64,000 nucleotides of DNA. Origin: Halopenitus sp041821145 (GTDB taxonomy: Archaea; Halobacteriota; Halobacteria; Halobacteriales; Haloferacaceae). Position numbers and translations under genes: made by a program. Of the stretch, positions 51,802 through 60,419 are shown piece after piece. The notes under the pieces were generated by a model. It did no database searches. It saw nothing but the letters and a program-made list of their open reading frames with translations, and had not been told where the DNA came from. The stretch covers positions 1 through 64,000 of the forward strand of contig NZ_JBGUBC010000014.1 of the NCBI RefSeq assembly GCF_041821145.1, given 5' to 3'. Position 1 is the stretch's first letter. Each line of letters opens with the position of its first letter.

Positions 51802-53103
51802 ATGAACGACTCCGAGAACCGGACGGTGGCCGTCCGTGAGGTCTCCGAGCTATCGCCCGACGAGCGGCGGGCATTCTTCGATCGTGATGCCGGCGTCGAG
51901 GCGGTTCGCGACGACGTCCGTGGAATCGTCGATCGGGTTCGCGAGGAGGGTGACGTCGCCCTCCGGGAGTTCGCCGAGAAATTCGACGATGTCGCCGTCG
52001 GCAACCTCGACATCACCGACGCGATCGAACGCGCACACGACGAGCTTGCGGACGCCAACGATCCCCGGTTGGAAGCGATCCAGGAGGCGGCCGCGAACGT
52101 CCGCGAGTTCCACGAGCGGCAACTCCCCGAGGACTACCGGGAGACGGTCGACGGCCGTGAACTCGGTCGACGATTCCGGCCGATCGAATACGCCGGCGTC
52201 TACGTCCCCGGCGGCACGGCCGCGTACCCCTCAAGTGCGATCATGGGCGTGGTTCCCGCGAAGGTCGCTGGCGTCGACCACGTCGCAGTCGCGACGCCCC
52301 CGGCCGACGATATCAACCCGGTCACGCTCGCGGCCATCCACGAGGCCGGCGCGGACGCAGTCTACCAGGTCGGCGGGGCCCAGGGGATCGCCGCGCTCGC
52401 ATACGGCACCGAAACGGTGACTCCCGTCCAGAAGATCGTCGGACCAGGCAATCGATGGGTCACGGCCGCCAAAGCCGAGGTGCGCGGTGATGTCGAGATC
52501 GACTTCCTGGCCGGACCAAGCGAGGTGCTCGTGCTCGCCGACGAGACGGCCGACCCCGAGTTCGTCGCCGCCGACCTGCTCGCGCAGGCGGAACACGATC
52601 CGAACACGTCAGTGGTTGCGGTGACCGACGACGCCGACACGGCCGAAGCGATCACGGACGCAGTCGAGTCGTCGATCGACGGGCGCGAGCGCGCGGAAAC
52701 GATCCGCGAGGCCCTTTCGGCCGACGCCTCGGGCGTTCTTCTCGCCCGTTCGATGTCGGAAGCGGTGCTCTTCGCCGAGGAGTACGCCGCAGAGCACCTG
52801 TCGATCCAGGCGGAAAACGACGAGGCGCTTCTCGATCGGATCACCAACGCCGGATCGGCGTTCCTGGGTCCCTACTCGCCCGTCGCAGCCGGCGATTACG
52901 CGGCCGGTCCAAATCACGTCCTTCCGACGAACGGCGGTGCGAAACGCTACGGGGGGCTCTCGACGGAGACGTTCCTCCGTTCCTCGACCGTCCAGCGACT
53001 CGACCAAGAGGCGCTTTCGACGCTCTCGGAGACGATCACGACCCTCGCGGAGGCGGAGGGGCTCGAGGCGCACGCCGAGAGTGTCCGTCGACGCTTCGAG
53101 TGA
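51802..53103 (+). CDS. hisD: histidinol dehydrogenase
   Basis: 433 residues. Oxidises L-histidinol to L-histidine with two NAD, the last step of histidine synthesis. Motifs: YAGVYVPGGTAAYPSSAIMGVVPAKVAGVDHVAVATPP, YQVGGAQGIAALAYGTETV, KIVGPGNRWVTAAK, DFLAGPSEVLVLADETADP, and AEYAAEHLSIQAEN with the catalytic His. The C-terminal half includes NHVLPTNGGAKRYGGLSTETFLRSSTVQRL. ATG 51802 has a CCTTTTTCC element about 26 bases upstream. It is divergent from the spermidine synthase-like gene; no other his genes are here, as is usual in haloarchaea. Confidence 0.96.
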   Translation: MNDSENRTVAVREVSELSPDERRAFFDRDAGVEAVRDDVRGIVDRVREEGDVALREFAEKFDDVAVGNLDITDAIERAHDELADANDPRLEAIQEAAANVREFHERQLPEDYRETVDGRELGRRFRPIEYAGVYVPGGTAAYPSSAIMGVVPAKVAGVDHVAVATPPADDINPVTLAAIHEAGADAVYQVGGAQGIAALAYGTETVTPVQKIVGPGNRWVTAAKAEVRGDVEIDFLAGPSEVLVLADETADPEFVAADLLAQAEHDPNTSVVAVTDDADTAEAITDAVESSIDGRERAETIREALSADASGVLLARSMSEAVLFAEEYAAEHLSIQAENDEALLDRITNAGSAFLGPYSPVAAGDYAAGPNHVLPTNGGAKRYGGLSTETFLRSSTVQRLDQEALSTLSETITTLAEAEGLEAHAESVRRRFE

Positions 53104-53207
53104 CCGCGTTCCGCCATCGCGTCCCGTCGCCGATCTCCCATCGTGTCCTCGTTCAGTCGTCGGATTCCCTCCGGTGATTTAATAGCCTGAGCGTGTCCCC
53201 AACGAGT

Positions 53208-54596
53208 ATGGAACGCGTAGACGTGGCGATCGTCGGTGGCGGACCCGCTGGCGCCTCGGCGGCACACGCGGCCGCGAGCGCCGGTGCCGACGCGCTCGTG
53301 CTCGAAAAGGGCGTCCCGCGCGCCGATCGCGAGGGGCTCGGCCCTGACTCGACGGACGCGGCCGGCATTCTCGACTACTGGGTCGACATCATGGGGATCC
53401 ATCCCGACGAGTTCCCCGACGGCGTCGTCCAGAGTGAACTCGAACGGGCGGATTTTCGCGGTCCCGACACGAGTTGTACGCTGTACAGTACCGGGATCGA
53501 CTCCTCGTACGACGGCTTCGGATACACCTTCCACCGGGCCCGATTTGACGACTTTCTCAGGGAGCGCGCCGAGGAGGCGGGCGCGACCTATCGCGTGAAG
53601 GCGTCCGTTCGCGACGTCGAAACCGACCGTTCGGAAGGGCCCTCGGATGACGATCCTCGACACGTCGTCCGGCTTGCCACCGGCGAACCCGTCGGTGCCG
53701 ACTTCCTGATCCTCGCGGACGGCCCCCAGCGAACGGTCACGAATCGGGTGCTCGATCGATACCTCCCGGAGGATTCTGCGGCCTCCACCCGACTCGCATC
53801 CAGGGATGCAAACCATATCGCCTACCAGGAGTATCGTCGATTCCCCGAGGAGATCTACGAGGAGATTCGGGACGCGATCGTCTTCTGGTGGGGCGTGATG
53901 CCCGGCGAGACGGCCTATCCCTGGGTGTTCCCCAACCAGGATCGAGTCTGTCGCGTCGGGCTCACGATGCCGATCGGTCTCGATATCGACGCGATTCCCG
54001 ATCGCGAGGACTACGAGCTACTTCGCCCCGGGGACGAGTCGATTCCAAAAGGATCGGAGTACGTCGAGCGGCTTCTGGAGTGGCAGTACGGCGATGAGTA
54101 CGATCTCGAGGACTTCCCGCTCGTCGAGGACGCCGGCAAACACGACGGCACGGAGACGTATGCGATCTCCTCGACGCGGCCGATCGACTCGCCGACGAAG
54201 GCCGGGATCGCCGTCGCCGGTGGTGCGATGGGTACCACCTCCGCGTTCCACGAGGGCGGCGATCACGTCGCGGTCCGCACGGGCGCGATCGCTGGCGAGC
54301 TCGCTGGGACCGGCGATCTGTCGGCGTATAACCGCCGCTGGAAGGAGGCGATCGGCGACGAGGTGTTGCGAAACGTCACGATGGCCGAGATGGTAAGCGA
54401 GTACACCCCGAGCGACTGGAACCGGATCATCGAGATCGCCGACGTCATGCTCGCCGCCGAGACCGGAAGCGACCTCCTGAAGCGGACGTACTCCGCCGGC
54501 TGGGGCGCCACGAAGTTACTGCTCGCCTACAGGTGGAACAAACGCAAGCTCCGCGGGAACTACACCCAGATCACCGCCGACGAGTACGTGTACTGA
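53208..54596 (+). CDS. geranylgeranyl-reductase family FAD enzyme (membrane-lipid saturation)
   Basis: 462 residues. FAD-dependent reductase of the digeranylgeranylglycerophospholipid reductase type that hydrogenates isoprenoid chains of archaeal lipids. N-terminal dinucleotide motif VDVAIVGGGPAGASAAHAAASAGADALVLEKG, the second conserved stretch FILADGPQRTVTNRVL, then GVMPGETAYPWVFPNQDRVCRVGLTMP and the C-terminal GIAVAGGAMGTTSAFHEGGDHVAVRTGAIAGELA. A TTTAATAG element lies about 26 bases ahead of the ATG at 53208; an in-frame start 15 bases upstream is less favoured. Confidence 0.9.
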   Translation: MERVDVAIVGGGPAGASAAHAAASAGADALVLEKGVPRADREGLGPDSTDAAGILDYWVDIMGIHPDEFPDGVVQSELERADFRGPDTSCTLYSTGIDSSYDGFGYTFHRARFDDFLRERAEEAGATYRVKASVRDVETDRSEGPSDDDPRHVVRLATGEPVGADFLILADGPQRTVTNRVLDRYLPEDSAASTRLASRDANHIAYQEYRRFPEEIYEEIRDAIVFWWGVMPGETAYPWVFPNQDRVCRVGLTMPIGLDIDAIPDREDYELLRPGDESIPKGSEYVERLLEWQYGDEYDLEDFPLVEDAGKHDGTETYAISSTRPIDSPTKAGIAVAGGAMGTTSAFHEGGDHVAVRTGAIAGELAGTGDLSAYNRRWKEAIGDEVLRNVTMAEMVSEYTPSDWNRIIEIADVMLAAETGSDLLKRTYSAGWGATKLLLAYRWNKRKLRGNYTQITADEYVY

Positions 54597-54620
54597 TCGG
54601 CTCCCTTTTATCCCTGAACT

Positions 54621-54686
54621 GATCGCCAGCCGAAAGGCCCTCGATCGCCAGCCGGGAGACCCTTGATCGCCAGCCGAGGGATCCTC
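54621..54686. repeat. three-copy 22-bp tandem repeat
   Basis: Units at 54621-54642, 54643-54664 and 54665-54686 begin GATCGCCAGCCG and vary in the second half, with a partial fourth unit from 54687. It lies between the lipid reductase stop and the 3' end of the L12 gene. It is not a CRISPR (units abut). Likely a slippage array. Confidence 0.75.
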
Positions 54687-54721
54687 GATCGTCGACGCCG
54701 TCGCTTTCCGATCAACGTCAT

Positions 54722-54727
54722 AAAAAA
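54722..54727 (-). terminator. U-run terminator of the L1-L10-L12 operon
   Basis: A run of six T residues on the minus strand, preceded at 54761-54776 by a perfect GCGCCC-ACGA-GGGCGC hairpin just behind the L12 stop codon. Together they form a strong 3' end for a highly expressed operon. Confidence 0.6.
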
Positions 54728-54796
54728 TCGCGTTTCGAGAGGAACGAGCCGTACGTTCGGGCGCCCACGAGGGCGCGAACTCCGGAATCGCGGAGA

Positions 54797-55129
54797 TCAG
54801 CCGAACAGCTCGCCGAGGCCTTCGCCGCCGTCGCCTTCTTCCTCGTCTTCTTCCTCGGCTTCCTCTTCGGCTTCCTCTTCGGCCTCGGATTCTTCCTCCT
54901 CGGCTTCCTCAGCTTCCGCGGCGGCACCTGCGGCAGCACCCGCAGCGGGTGCGGCTGCGGCCGTCTCGATAGCGTCCTCGATATCGACGTCCTCGAGGGC
55001 CGCGACGAGTGCTTTGACGCGGGATTCCTCGACATCGACGCCGGCGGCATCGAGTACCGACGTGATGTTGTCTTCGTTGATCTCTTCGCCCGTTTCGTTC
55101 AGGATGAGCGCAGCGTAAACGTATTCCAT
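54797..55129 (-). CDS. rpl12: ribosomal protein L12/P1 (archaeal stalk)
   Basis: 110 residues. Stalk protein that recruits translation GTPases. N-terminal dimerising helices MEYVYAALILNETGEEINEDNITSVLDAAG, a long Ala/Glu hinge (residues 60-95) and the universal archaeal end GLGELFG, which binds factors. A GGAG Shine-Dalgarno motif 8 bases ahead of the ATG. It starts 18 bases after L10's stop codon, in one operon. Confidence 0.96.
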   Translation of the reverse strand: MEYVYAALILNETGEEINEDNITSVLDAAGVDVEESRVKALVAALEDVDIEDAIETAAAAPAAGAAAGAAAEAEEAEEEESEAEEEAEEEAEEEDEEEGDGGEGLGELFG

Positions 55130-55147
55130 TATCGTGTTCTCCGTGTG

Positions 55148-56194
55148 TTATCCGAACATGGCGCCGAGACCCTCGCCTCCGTCCTCGTCCTCGTCGTCGC
55201 CGTCTTCGTCCTCGGCGGCGGCGGACTCGTCGGTGGCCTCCTCGGCGTCCGATCCTTCATCAGCCTGTTCCTCCTCGGCGGCGTCCGCGGCGGCTGCGGG
55301 GGCATCGACGCCCTGCAGTTCCTCGGGAAGCGCCTCCTCGTCGTCGATCTGGGCCGCAAGCGAGCGCAACTGGGCGTCGGCTTTCCCGATCAGGTCGGGA
55401 ACGACGTCCGGGCTCTCGATCTCGGCGTGTAGCGCGACGGACTTTGCCTCGCCGGTTGCCTTCGAAAGAAGGGTGCCGGCGGTGCGGGCCGTCGGATACG
55501 TCGCGTTGATGGAGAGGTTGCGGGCGGCGGCAGCCGCCGACTGGATGTCTGCTTCGTACTCGTCGACGTCGATCGCGAGTTCGTCGGGGGCAAAGAGCAC
55601 ACCCTCGGAGTAGACGGACTTCAGATCGAGTCCGACCTCCTTCGGCTCGATGCCGAGTTCGACGAGCACGTTCGCGAGGTCATCGGAGACGACCTCGCCG
55701 GCCTCGAGAACGGTCGAGTCCTCGGTGACCTGGATCGACCCTTCCATGATGCGTGCGGACGCACCGACCGTCTGAAGCTCGCCGACGAACGGACCGGGAT
55801 CGACGCCCGTGTCACCCTCGGGGATGACGATATCGTTCGGGGCGACCTCTCCGGCGTTGATCGGCGCCGGCGTCTTCGAGGCCTCGAGCTGTTTGTACAG
55901 CCCGAAGGGGTTGTCGTTCGTGCCCACGAGCGCGACCTGTCCGCTCACGTGCTCGGTGAGCTGTTCGACACCCTCGTCGATCTCTTCGAGGGCGCGCACG
56001 AGGAGCGTGTTGCGGCTCATCCGCAGATCGGCGGAGCCGTGTAGCTCGCGGCGCATTGCCTGAAGCTGTCGACTCGGGATGCCGGCGACGCCGACGATCC
56101 CGATGGAGGCGAACGAGTCGATGAACTCGACGAGCTCGTCGACCTCCGCCTTCTTCCACTCGGGGATGGTTTCCGTTTGACGAACCGTGCTCAT
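55148..56194 (-). CDS. rpl10: ribosomal protein L10/P0 (uL10)
   Basis: 348 residues. Anchors the L12 dimers to the large subunit. RNA-binding N domain (EWKKAEVDELVEFIDSFASIGIVGVAGIPSRQLQAMRRELHGSADLRMSRNTLLVRAL), the archaeal insertion domain, helical spine for L12, and a GLGAMFG end matching that of L12. It overlaps the L1 gene by four bases (ATGA). A GGAGGT Shine-Dalgarno motif lies 6 bases before its ATG. Confidence 0.96.
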   Translation of the reverse strand: MSTVRQTETIPEWKKAEVDELVEFIDSFASIGIVGVAGIPSRQLQAMRRELHGSADLRMSRNTLLVRALEEIDEGVEQLTEHVSGQVALVGTNDNPFGLYKQLEASKTPAPINAGEVAPNDIVIPEGDTGVDPGPFVGELQTVGASARIMEGSIQVTEDSTVLEAGEVVSDDLANVLVELGIEPKEVGLDLKSVYSEGVLFAPDELAIDVDEYEADIQSAAAAARNLSINATYPTARTAGTLLSKATGEAKSVALHAEIESPDVVPDLIGKADAQLRSLAAQIDDEEALPEELQGVDAPAAAADAAEEEQADEGSDAEEATDESAAAEDEDGDDEDEDGGEGLGAMFG

Positions 56195-56829
56195 ACGGGA
56201 ACCTCCTGGGCGGGACCCATCGTCGTCTTGACGTAGACCCCATCAATGTTGAGCGGTCCCTTCTCGAGGTCAGCCTCGAGACGGCGGATGATGACGTCCA
56301 CGTTGTCCGCGATCTCCTCGGCGCCCATGTCCTCTGCACCCACGCGGGTGTGGAAGGTACGTCGGTCGCCGGACCGCAGCTGTACCGTGTTCTTCATCCG
56401 ATTTACTGTTTCGACGACATCGTCGTCCGGCTGCAGTGGGGTAGGCATCTTGCCGCGAGGACCAAGGACGGTACCAAGGTACCGACCGATGTCCTGCATC
56501 AGGCTTGCCTCGGCGATGAAGAAGTCGGTTTCATCGGCGAGGTCCTTTGCGGCGTCGTCGTCGTCTCCGAGGTCTTCGAGGTCCTCGCCGTCGAGAACCT
56601 CGTCTGCAACCTCGGCTGCGCGGACGGCGGTTTCACCCTCCGCGAAGACGACGATCTGTGTCTCCTGCCCCGTTCCAGCCGGCAGCACGATGGACTCGTC
56701 GACGCGATTCGACGGATCGTTGAGGTCAAGATCGCACAGGTTGACCGCCAGGTCAACCGTCTCACGGAAGTTCCGCTCGGGTGCCTCCGCGAGTGCGCGA
56801 GAAACTGCCTCCTCTATTGTGTCTGCCAT
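56191..56829 (-). CDS. rpl1: ribosomal protein L1 (uL1)
   Basis: 212 residues. Binds 23S rRNA at the L1 stalk. Motifs: MADTIEEAVSRALAEAPERNFRETVDLAVNLCDLDLNDPSNRVDESIVLPAGTG, FIAEASLMQDIGRYLGTVLGPRGKMPTPL, and IDGVYVKTTMGPAQEVPV at the end. Its mRNA leader carries a structure that L1 itself may bind (next entry). A strong GGAGGTG Shine-Dalgarno motif (56834-56840) lies 4 bases before the ATG, unusual for the first gene of a haloarchaeal transcript and consistent with a true leader. First gene of the operon. Confidence 0.96.
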   Translation of the reverse strand: MADTIEEAVSRALAEAPERNFRETVDLAVNLCDLDLNDPSNRVDESIVLPAGTGQETQIVVFAEGETAVRAAEVADEVLDGEDLEDLGDDDDAAKDLADETDFFIAEASLMQDIGRYLGTVLGPRGKMPTPLQPDDDVVETVNRMKNTVQLRSGDRRTFHTRVGAEDMGAEEIADNVDVIIRRLEADLEKGPLNIDGVYVKTTMGPAQEVPV

Positions 56830-56858
56830 TTTTCACCTCCGTAGTACGCAGGACGCTC

Positions 56859-56898
56859 CTACGGGTCAGTGAAACAGGCGAAGCCTGTCTCACCGTAG
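56859..56898 (-). promoter_or_regulatory. leader structure of the L1 operon, candidate autoregulatory L1 site
   Basis: An 11-bp hairpin (56869-56879 with 56883-56893, loop GAA on the plus strand) is nearly perfect. An outer stem of six bases (56859-56864 with 56893-56898) is interrupted by a four-base asymmetric bulge (56865-56868). The TATA-like TTTAAAC (56916-56922) places the transcript start near 56893, giving a leader of about 65 bases. L1-family proteins bind asymmetric-bulge stems like this in rRNA and in leaders of archaeal L1 operons, so feedback control is plausible. Confidence 0.6.
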
Positions 56899-57028
56899 CG
56901 TTGCCCCAGGCGTCGTTTAAACCCGTCGAAGCCAGGCGCGCGTGAGAGTCGTCGACAGGGCCCGAACACCCCGCGGAATCCGGATCGGTCCCCCAAGATT
57001 GATACATCATGTCGGGTGATCCTCACCC

Positions 57029-57478
57029 GTGCCCTCCGGGTGGATCGGGCCGATTGCCGCAGTCGTCTTCGTCTGGATGCTTACCGGAGTGGCGTGTCTC
57101 CCCGTGCTCGCCTCCGGGAGCCTTCGGGCGGCGATCGGCAAGTGGCCGACCGACCGATACGCGATGAACTACGGGATCCTCCTCGCCGTGGTAGTGGTCG
57201 GCCACGCCGTCGTCTTCCTCGGCGGCGTCGTCCTGCGGGGTGGGATCGGCGGCCGCTCGCTGGTCCGGTGGACGCTACTCGTGGCAGTTGGCTATCCGAT
57301 CGTCGTCTGGGCGGTGCTCGCGGTCGTACTTCCGGCGACCGATAGATGGGACCCCTCGGCCGGTGGGCTCGACGGCCGGATCGTCCTCGGGCTCGCAGCG
57401 ATCTGGTATGCTATCGTGCTTGCCATCGCCGCCGCGGCCACGTTCTTTCTGCTCTTCGTCCTCTACTTCCCAGGCTGA
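57029..57478 (+). CDS. four-span membrane protein of unknown function
   Basis: 149 residues (GTG start). Spans: WIGPIAAVVFVWMLTGVACL, GILLAVVVVGHAVVFLGGVVL, LVRWTLLVAVGYPIVVWAVLAVVL, VLGLAAIWYAIVLAIAAAATFFLLFVLYF. No known family or charged motif in the spans. It lies between the L1 and L11 genes but on the opposite strand. A TTGATACATC element is about 24-30 bases before the GTG, consistent with a leaderless transcript. Confidence 0.72.
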   Translation: MPSGWIGPIAAVVFVWMLTGVACLPVLASGSLRAAIGKWPTDRYAMNYGILLAVVVVGHAVVFLGGVVLRGGIGGRSLVRWTLLVAVGYPIVVWAVLAVVLPATDRWDPSAGGLDGRIVLGLAAIWYAIVLAIAAAATFFLLFVLYFPG

Positions 57479-57609
57479 TGTGACTGACACCGGCTCTGGG
57501 TTAGGTGGTGTAACTCGTAGTCACATCGATCACACTACGGGGACGGTCGTAAACGCCACACGCACGAAACGTCGGCTCGAAAGGGAAAACGAGTCGATGA
57601 GCGGTCGGA

Positions 57610-58086
57610 TTACGCCTCGAGAACGTCGTCGTACTCGCCGGCGTCGACGCGATCGTCGAACGTCCGGGCATCCTCACCGTCGATCGTGACGCCGAGGGAG
57701 GCGCAGGTTCCGCCGATCTCCTTGGCGGCGTTCTTCGTGTCGTAGGCCAACAGATCGGAGGACTTTCGCTCCGCGACCGTCTTGACCTGTTCGACCGACA
57801 GATCGGCGACGAACTCCGATTGGGGCTCGCCCGAGCCGGTCTCGAAGCCGGCCTCGTCCTTTACCAGTTCGGCCGTCGGCGGGACGCCGACCTCGATCGA
57901 AAAGGAGCCGTCGTCCTCGTACTCGACGGTGACGGGGACTTCCATCCCGTCGAATGCGGCGGTCTCCTCGTTTATCTCGCTGACGACGCCCTGCACGTCC
58001 ACAGGCGTCGGCCCGAGTTCGGGGCCGAGCGGCGGACCGGGGGTGGCCTGCCCGCCGGGGACGAGCACTTCGATGGTTCCAGCCAT
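57610..58086 (-). CDS. rpl11: ribosomal protein L11 (uL11)
   Basis: 158 residues from the ATG at 58086. Binds the GTPase-associated rRNA. Motifs: MAGTIEVLVPGGQATPGPPLGPELGPTPVDVQ, TVEYEDDGSFSIEVGVPPTAELVKDEAG, and EIGGTCASLGVTIDGEDA. A GTTAAAAGTC element about 26 bases upstream makes it independent of the L1 operon. The in-frame start at 58164 is not used by the family. Separated from L1 by the four-span membrane protein gene. Confidence 0.96.
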   Translation of the reverse strand: MAGTIEVLVPGGQATPGPPLGPELGPTPVDVQGVVSEINEETAAFDGMEVPVTVEYEDDGSFSIEVGVPPTAELVKDEAGFETGSGEPQSEFVADLSVEQVKTVAERKSSDLLAYDTKNAAKEIGGTCASLGVTIDGEDARTFDDRVDAGEYDDVLEA

Positions 58087-58274
58087 ATGCGTATCAACCC
58101 GACCGCGACTTTTAACGGTTGTTCTTCGTCTCTGGGTGCGCAAGCATTTGACACGCGAGCACACCTATCCGAGACAACCCGGAACCGAAGGGGCGATCAT
58201 CCAGTCGTGTCGATCGGTCGCACACGTCGTCGGGTCTCGGGCCGTTTTTACCGTCCCGCCACGCAGAAACGACA

Positions 58275-59477
58275 ATGAGCTATCGGATCGGACTCGTCGG
58301 CAAGCCCTCGGTGGGCAAATCGACGTTCTTCAACGCGGCGACCATGAACGACGTGCCCGAGGGGGCCTACCCGTTCACCACGATCGACCCGAGCGTCGGC
58401 GAGGCGTACGTCCGCGTTCCGTGTGCGGCACCGGAATTCGACGAGACGTGCACGCCGAGCGTTGGCGTCTGTGCGGACGGAACGCGATTCGTCCCCGTCC
58501 AGCTCGTCGACGTCGCCGGACTCGTTCCCGGCGCTCACGAGGGGCGCGGACTCGGCAACCAGTTTCTGACCGACCTCAACGAGACGGACGTACTCGTCCA
58601 CGTCGTCGACTTCTCGGGGACCACCGACATCGAGGGCGAACCGACTGAGGGCCACGACCCCCGCGAGGACATCGACTTCCTGGAGGAGGAACTCGACGCG
58701 TGGTACCTCGACGTCCTCGAGAAGGGGATCGATAAACACGGCACGCGGTATCACGGCGCCGAGGCCGTGATCGAGGAGGACCTGGCGGAACAGCTCTCCG
58801 CGTTCGGGATCACGAAAGACGAGGTAAAGCAGGTGATCCTCGCGGAGGGGCTCGAACTCGATGCCGACGCCTGGGAGGAGAGCGACCGCGAGGGACTCGC
58901 CCGCGAGATCAGAAAGCGAACGAAGCCGATGGTCGTCGCCGCCAACAAGATGGACACTCCCGAGGCCCAGCGAAACTTCGAGGAGATCACGGCCGATCCC
59001 GACTATGACCACCTCACATTCGTTCCCGCGAGCGCACACGCGGAGAAGGCGCTCAAGAACGCGGCCGAGACGGGTGTCGTCGAGTACACCGCCGGCGAGG
59101 ACGACTTCGATGTCCGCGCGGACGTCTCGACCGACCAGGCGGACGGGCTCGATCGGATCGCGACGTTCCTCGATGAGTACGGGGGGACGGGCGTTCAATC
59201 GTGTCTGGAGGCCGCGATCTTCGACGTTCTCGGGTGTATTGCAGTGTTCCCGGGATCCGCGAACGGCCCAAAAGACGAGAAGGGCGTCTTCCGCGACTGT
59301 TTCCTCCTGCCCGAGGACTCGACCACCGAGGACTTCGCCTTCCACATCCACTCGGATATCGGCGAGGGGCTGCTCCACGGGATCGACTGTCGTAGCGATC
59401 GGCAGGTCTCGAAGAGCCATGAACTCTCCCATCGGGACGTGATCGAACTCGTCTCGACGAAGCAGGCGATAGCATAA
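58275..59477 (+). CDS. YchF/Ola1-type P-loop GTPase (Obg superfamily, TGS domain)
   Basis: 400 residues. Translation-associated P-loop NTPase. G1 GLVGKPSVGKSTFFNAATM (residues 5-23), G3 LVDVAGLVPGAHEGRGLGNQF, G4 VVAANKMD near residue 223, and TGS-like C terminus with GLLHGIDCRSDRQVSKSHEL. Canonical YchF/Ola1 carries NxxE at G4 and prefers ATP; this copy has NKMD, the GTP form, like the archaeal subgroup. The ATG at 58275 lies in a gap divergent from L11 with a TTTTTACC element about 26 bases upstream. Confidence 0.92.
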   Translation: MSYRIGLVGKPSVGKSTFFNAATMNDVPEGAYPFTTIDPSVGEAYVRVPCAAPEFDETCTPSVGVCADGTRFVPVQLVDVAGLVPGAHEGRGLGNQFLTDLNETDVLVHVVDFSGTTDIEGEPTEGHDPREDIDFLEEELDAWYLDVLEKGIDKHGTRYHGAEAVIEEDLAEQLSAFGITKDEVKQVILAEGLELDADAWEESDREGLAREIRKRTKPMVVAANKMDTPEAQRNFEEITADPDYDHLTFVPASAHAEKALKNAAETGVVEYTAGEDDFDVRADVSTDQADGLDRIATFLDEYGGTGVQSCLEAAIFDVLGCIAVFPGSANGPKDEKGVFRDCFLLPEDSTTEDFAFHIHSDIGEGLLHGIDCRSDRQVSKSHELSHRDVIELVSTKQAIA

Positions 59478-59533
59478 CCTAGCAGAGCCACCGTCACGAG
59501 CCGTTTATCCCGTCCGGGATCGAATCCTTCCGC

Positions 59534-60337
59534 GTGCGAACCGTTCGGATGCTTCCCTCGGCCGAGCACGATCCGCTTCCGGAGTGGTGTACGGTCGATG
59601 TCCGCTCGGTCCCGACGCTTCCCGCCTGGGCGATCGAGGAGTTCTCCGAGCCGGGAGCGACCGTCCTCGATCCGTTCGCGGGCTTCGGAACCACGCTCCG
59701 TGCCGCCCAGCGGCTCGACCGTGAGGCGTATGGGATCGAACTGGAGGAGCGTCGTGTCGAGTACATTCGTGATCGGCTATCCAGGAACCGCGATCGACCG
59801 GCAACGAACGCGGCGACCGACGAGGACGAAGGAACACGCGTCGTCGTCGGGGACGCGATGGCGGGACCGGCGGCCTTCCACGAGGCCGGGATCGACCCGC
59901 CCGTCGCCGACCTGGTCTATACCGCCCCGCCGTACATGCTTGAGGGGACGGACACGGATCCGCTCACCAACTACCGGGGCTCGGGAAGCTACGAGGGATA
60001 TCTATCGCGAATGACGATGGCCTTCGAGGCCATCACCGGCCTCCTTGACGACGACGCGACGATCGTCGTGGAGGCATCGAACCTCCGGGCCGGACCTGCC
60101 GTGACGATGCTGGCGTGGGATCTCGCGGAGGCGATCGACCATGCCGATGGCTATCGGTTCCGCGTCGAGATCGTCGTCGGTTTCGATGAGTCCGAAGACA
60201 GTCAGGACCGTAGCGAGACGAACGAGTCACCCGGCTCGGCCGATCCGGACGATGGATCGGATCCCCTCGATTCGGGACGCTATGGCTACGGCTACGATCA
60301 CTGTTACTGTCTGGTGTTCGATCGACTCTCGACGTAA
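59534..60337 (+). CDS. orphan SAM-dependent nucleic-acid methyltransferase, motif I before motif IV
   Basis: 267 residues. Adenine-N6/cytosine-N4-type methylase fold: LDPFAGFGTTLRAAQRLDREAYGIELEERRVEYIRD (motif I near residue 48) is followed by VVGDAMA and VADLVYTAPPYML (motif IV near 134), then a FEAITGLLDDDATIVVEASNLR strand. In the common beta-class order, the PPY motif comes first, so this is the opposite (gamma-like) order. There is no obvious target-recognition insert and no restriction gene nearby. It may modify DNA or RNA. GTG start with GTTTATCC about 24-31 bases upstream. Confidence 0.8.
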   Translation: MRTVRMLPSAEHDPLPEWCTVDVRSVPTLPAWAIEEFSEPGATVLDPFAGFGTTLRAAQRLDREAYGIELEERRVEYIRDRLSRNRDRPATNAATDEDEGTRVVVGDAMAGPAAFHEAGIDPPVADLVYTAPPYMLEGTDTDPLTNYRGSGSYEGYLSRMTMAFEAITGLLDDDATIVVEASNLRAGPAVTMLAWDLAEAIDHADGYRFRVEIVVGFDESEDSQDRSETNESPGSADPDDGSDPLDSGRYGYGYDHCYCLVFDRLST

Positions 60338-60419
60338 TCGTTCGTTCCTCAACCGCAACGTGCTCGAGATGGGATCGGGTTGAGATCGAATTCGAAATTC
60401 GGACCCGGGAGATCGCCGA

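Noticed and set aside
54621..54686. Three 22-bp repeats as a CRISPR-like array
   Set aside because: Units abut with no spacers and no cas genes are near.
57029..57478. Whether the membrane protein between L1 and L11 disrupts a four-gene ribosomal operon
   Set aside because: L11 has its own TATA element, so separate transcription is normal and not a disruption.
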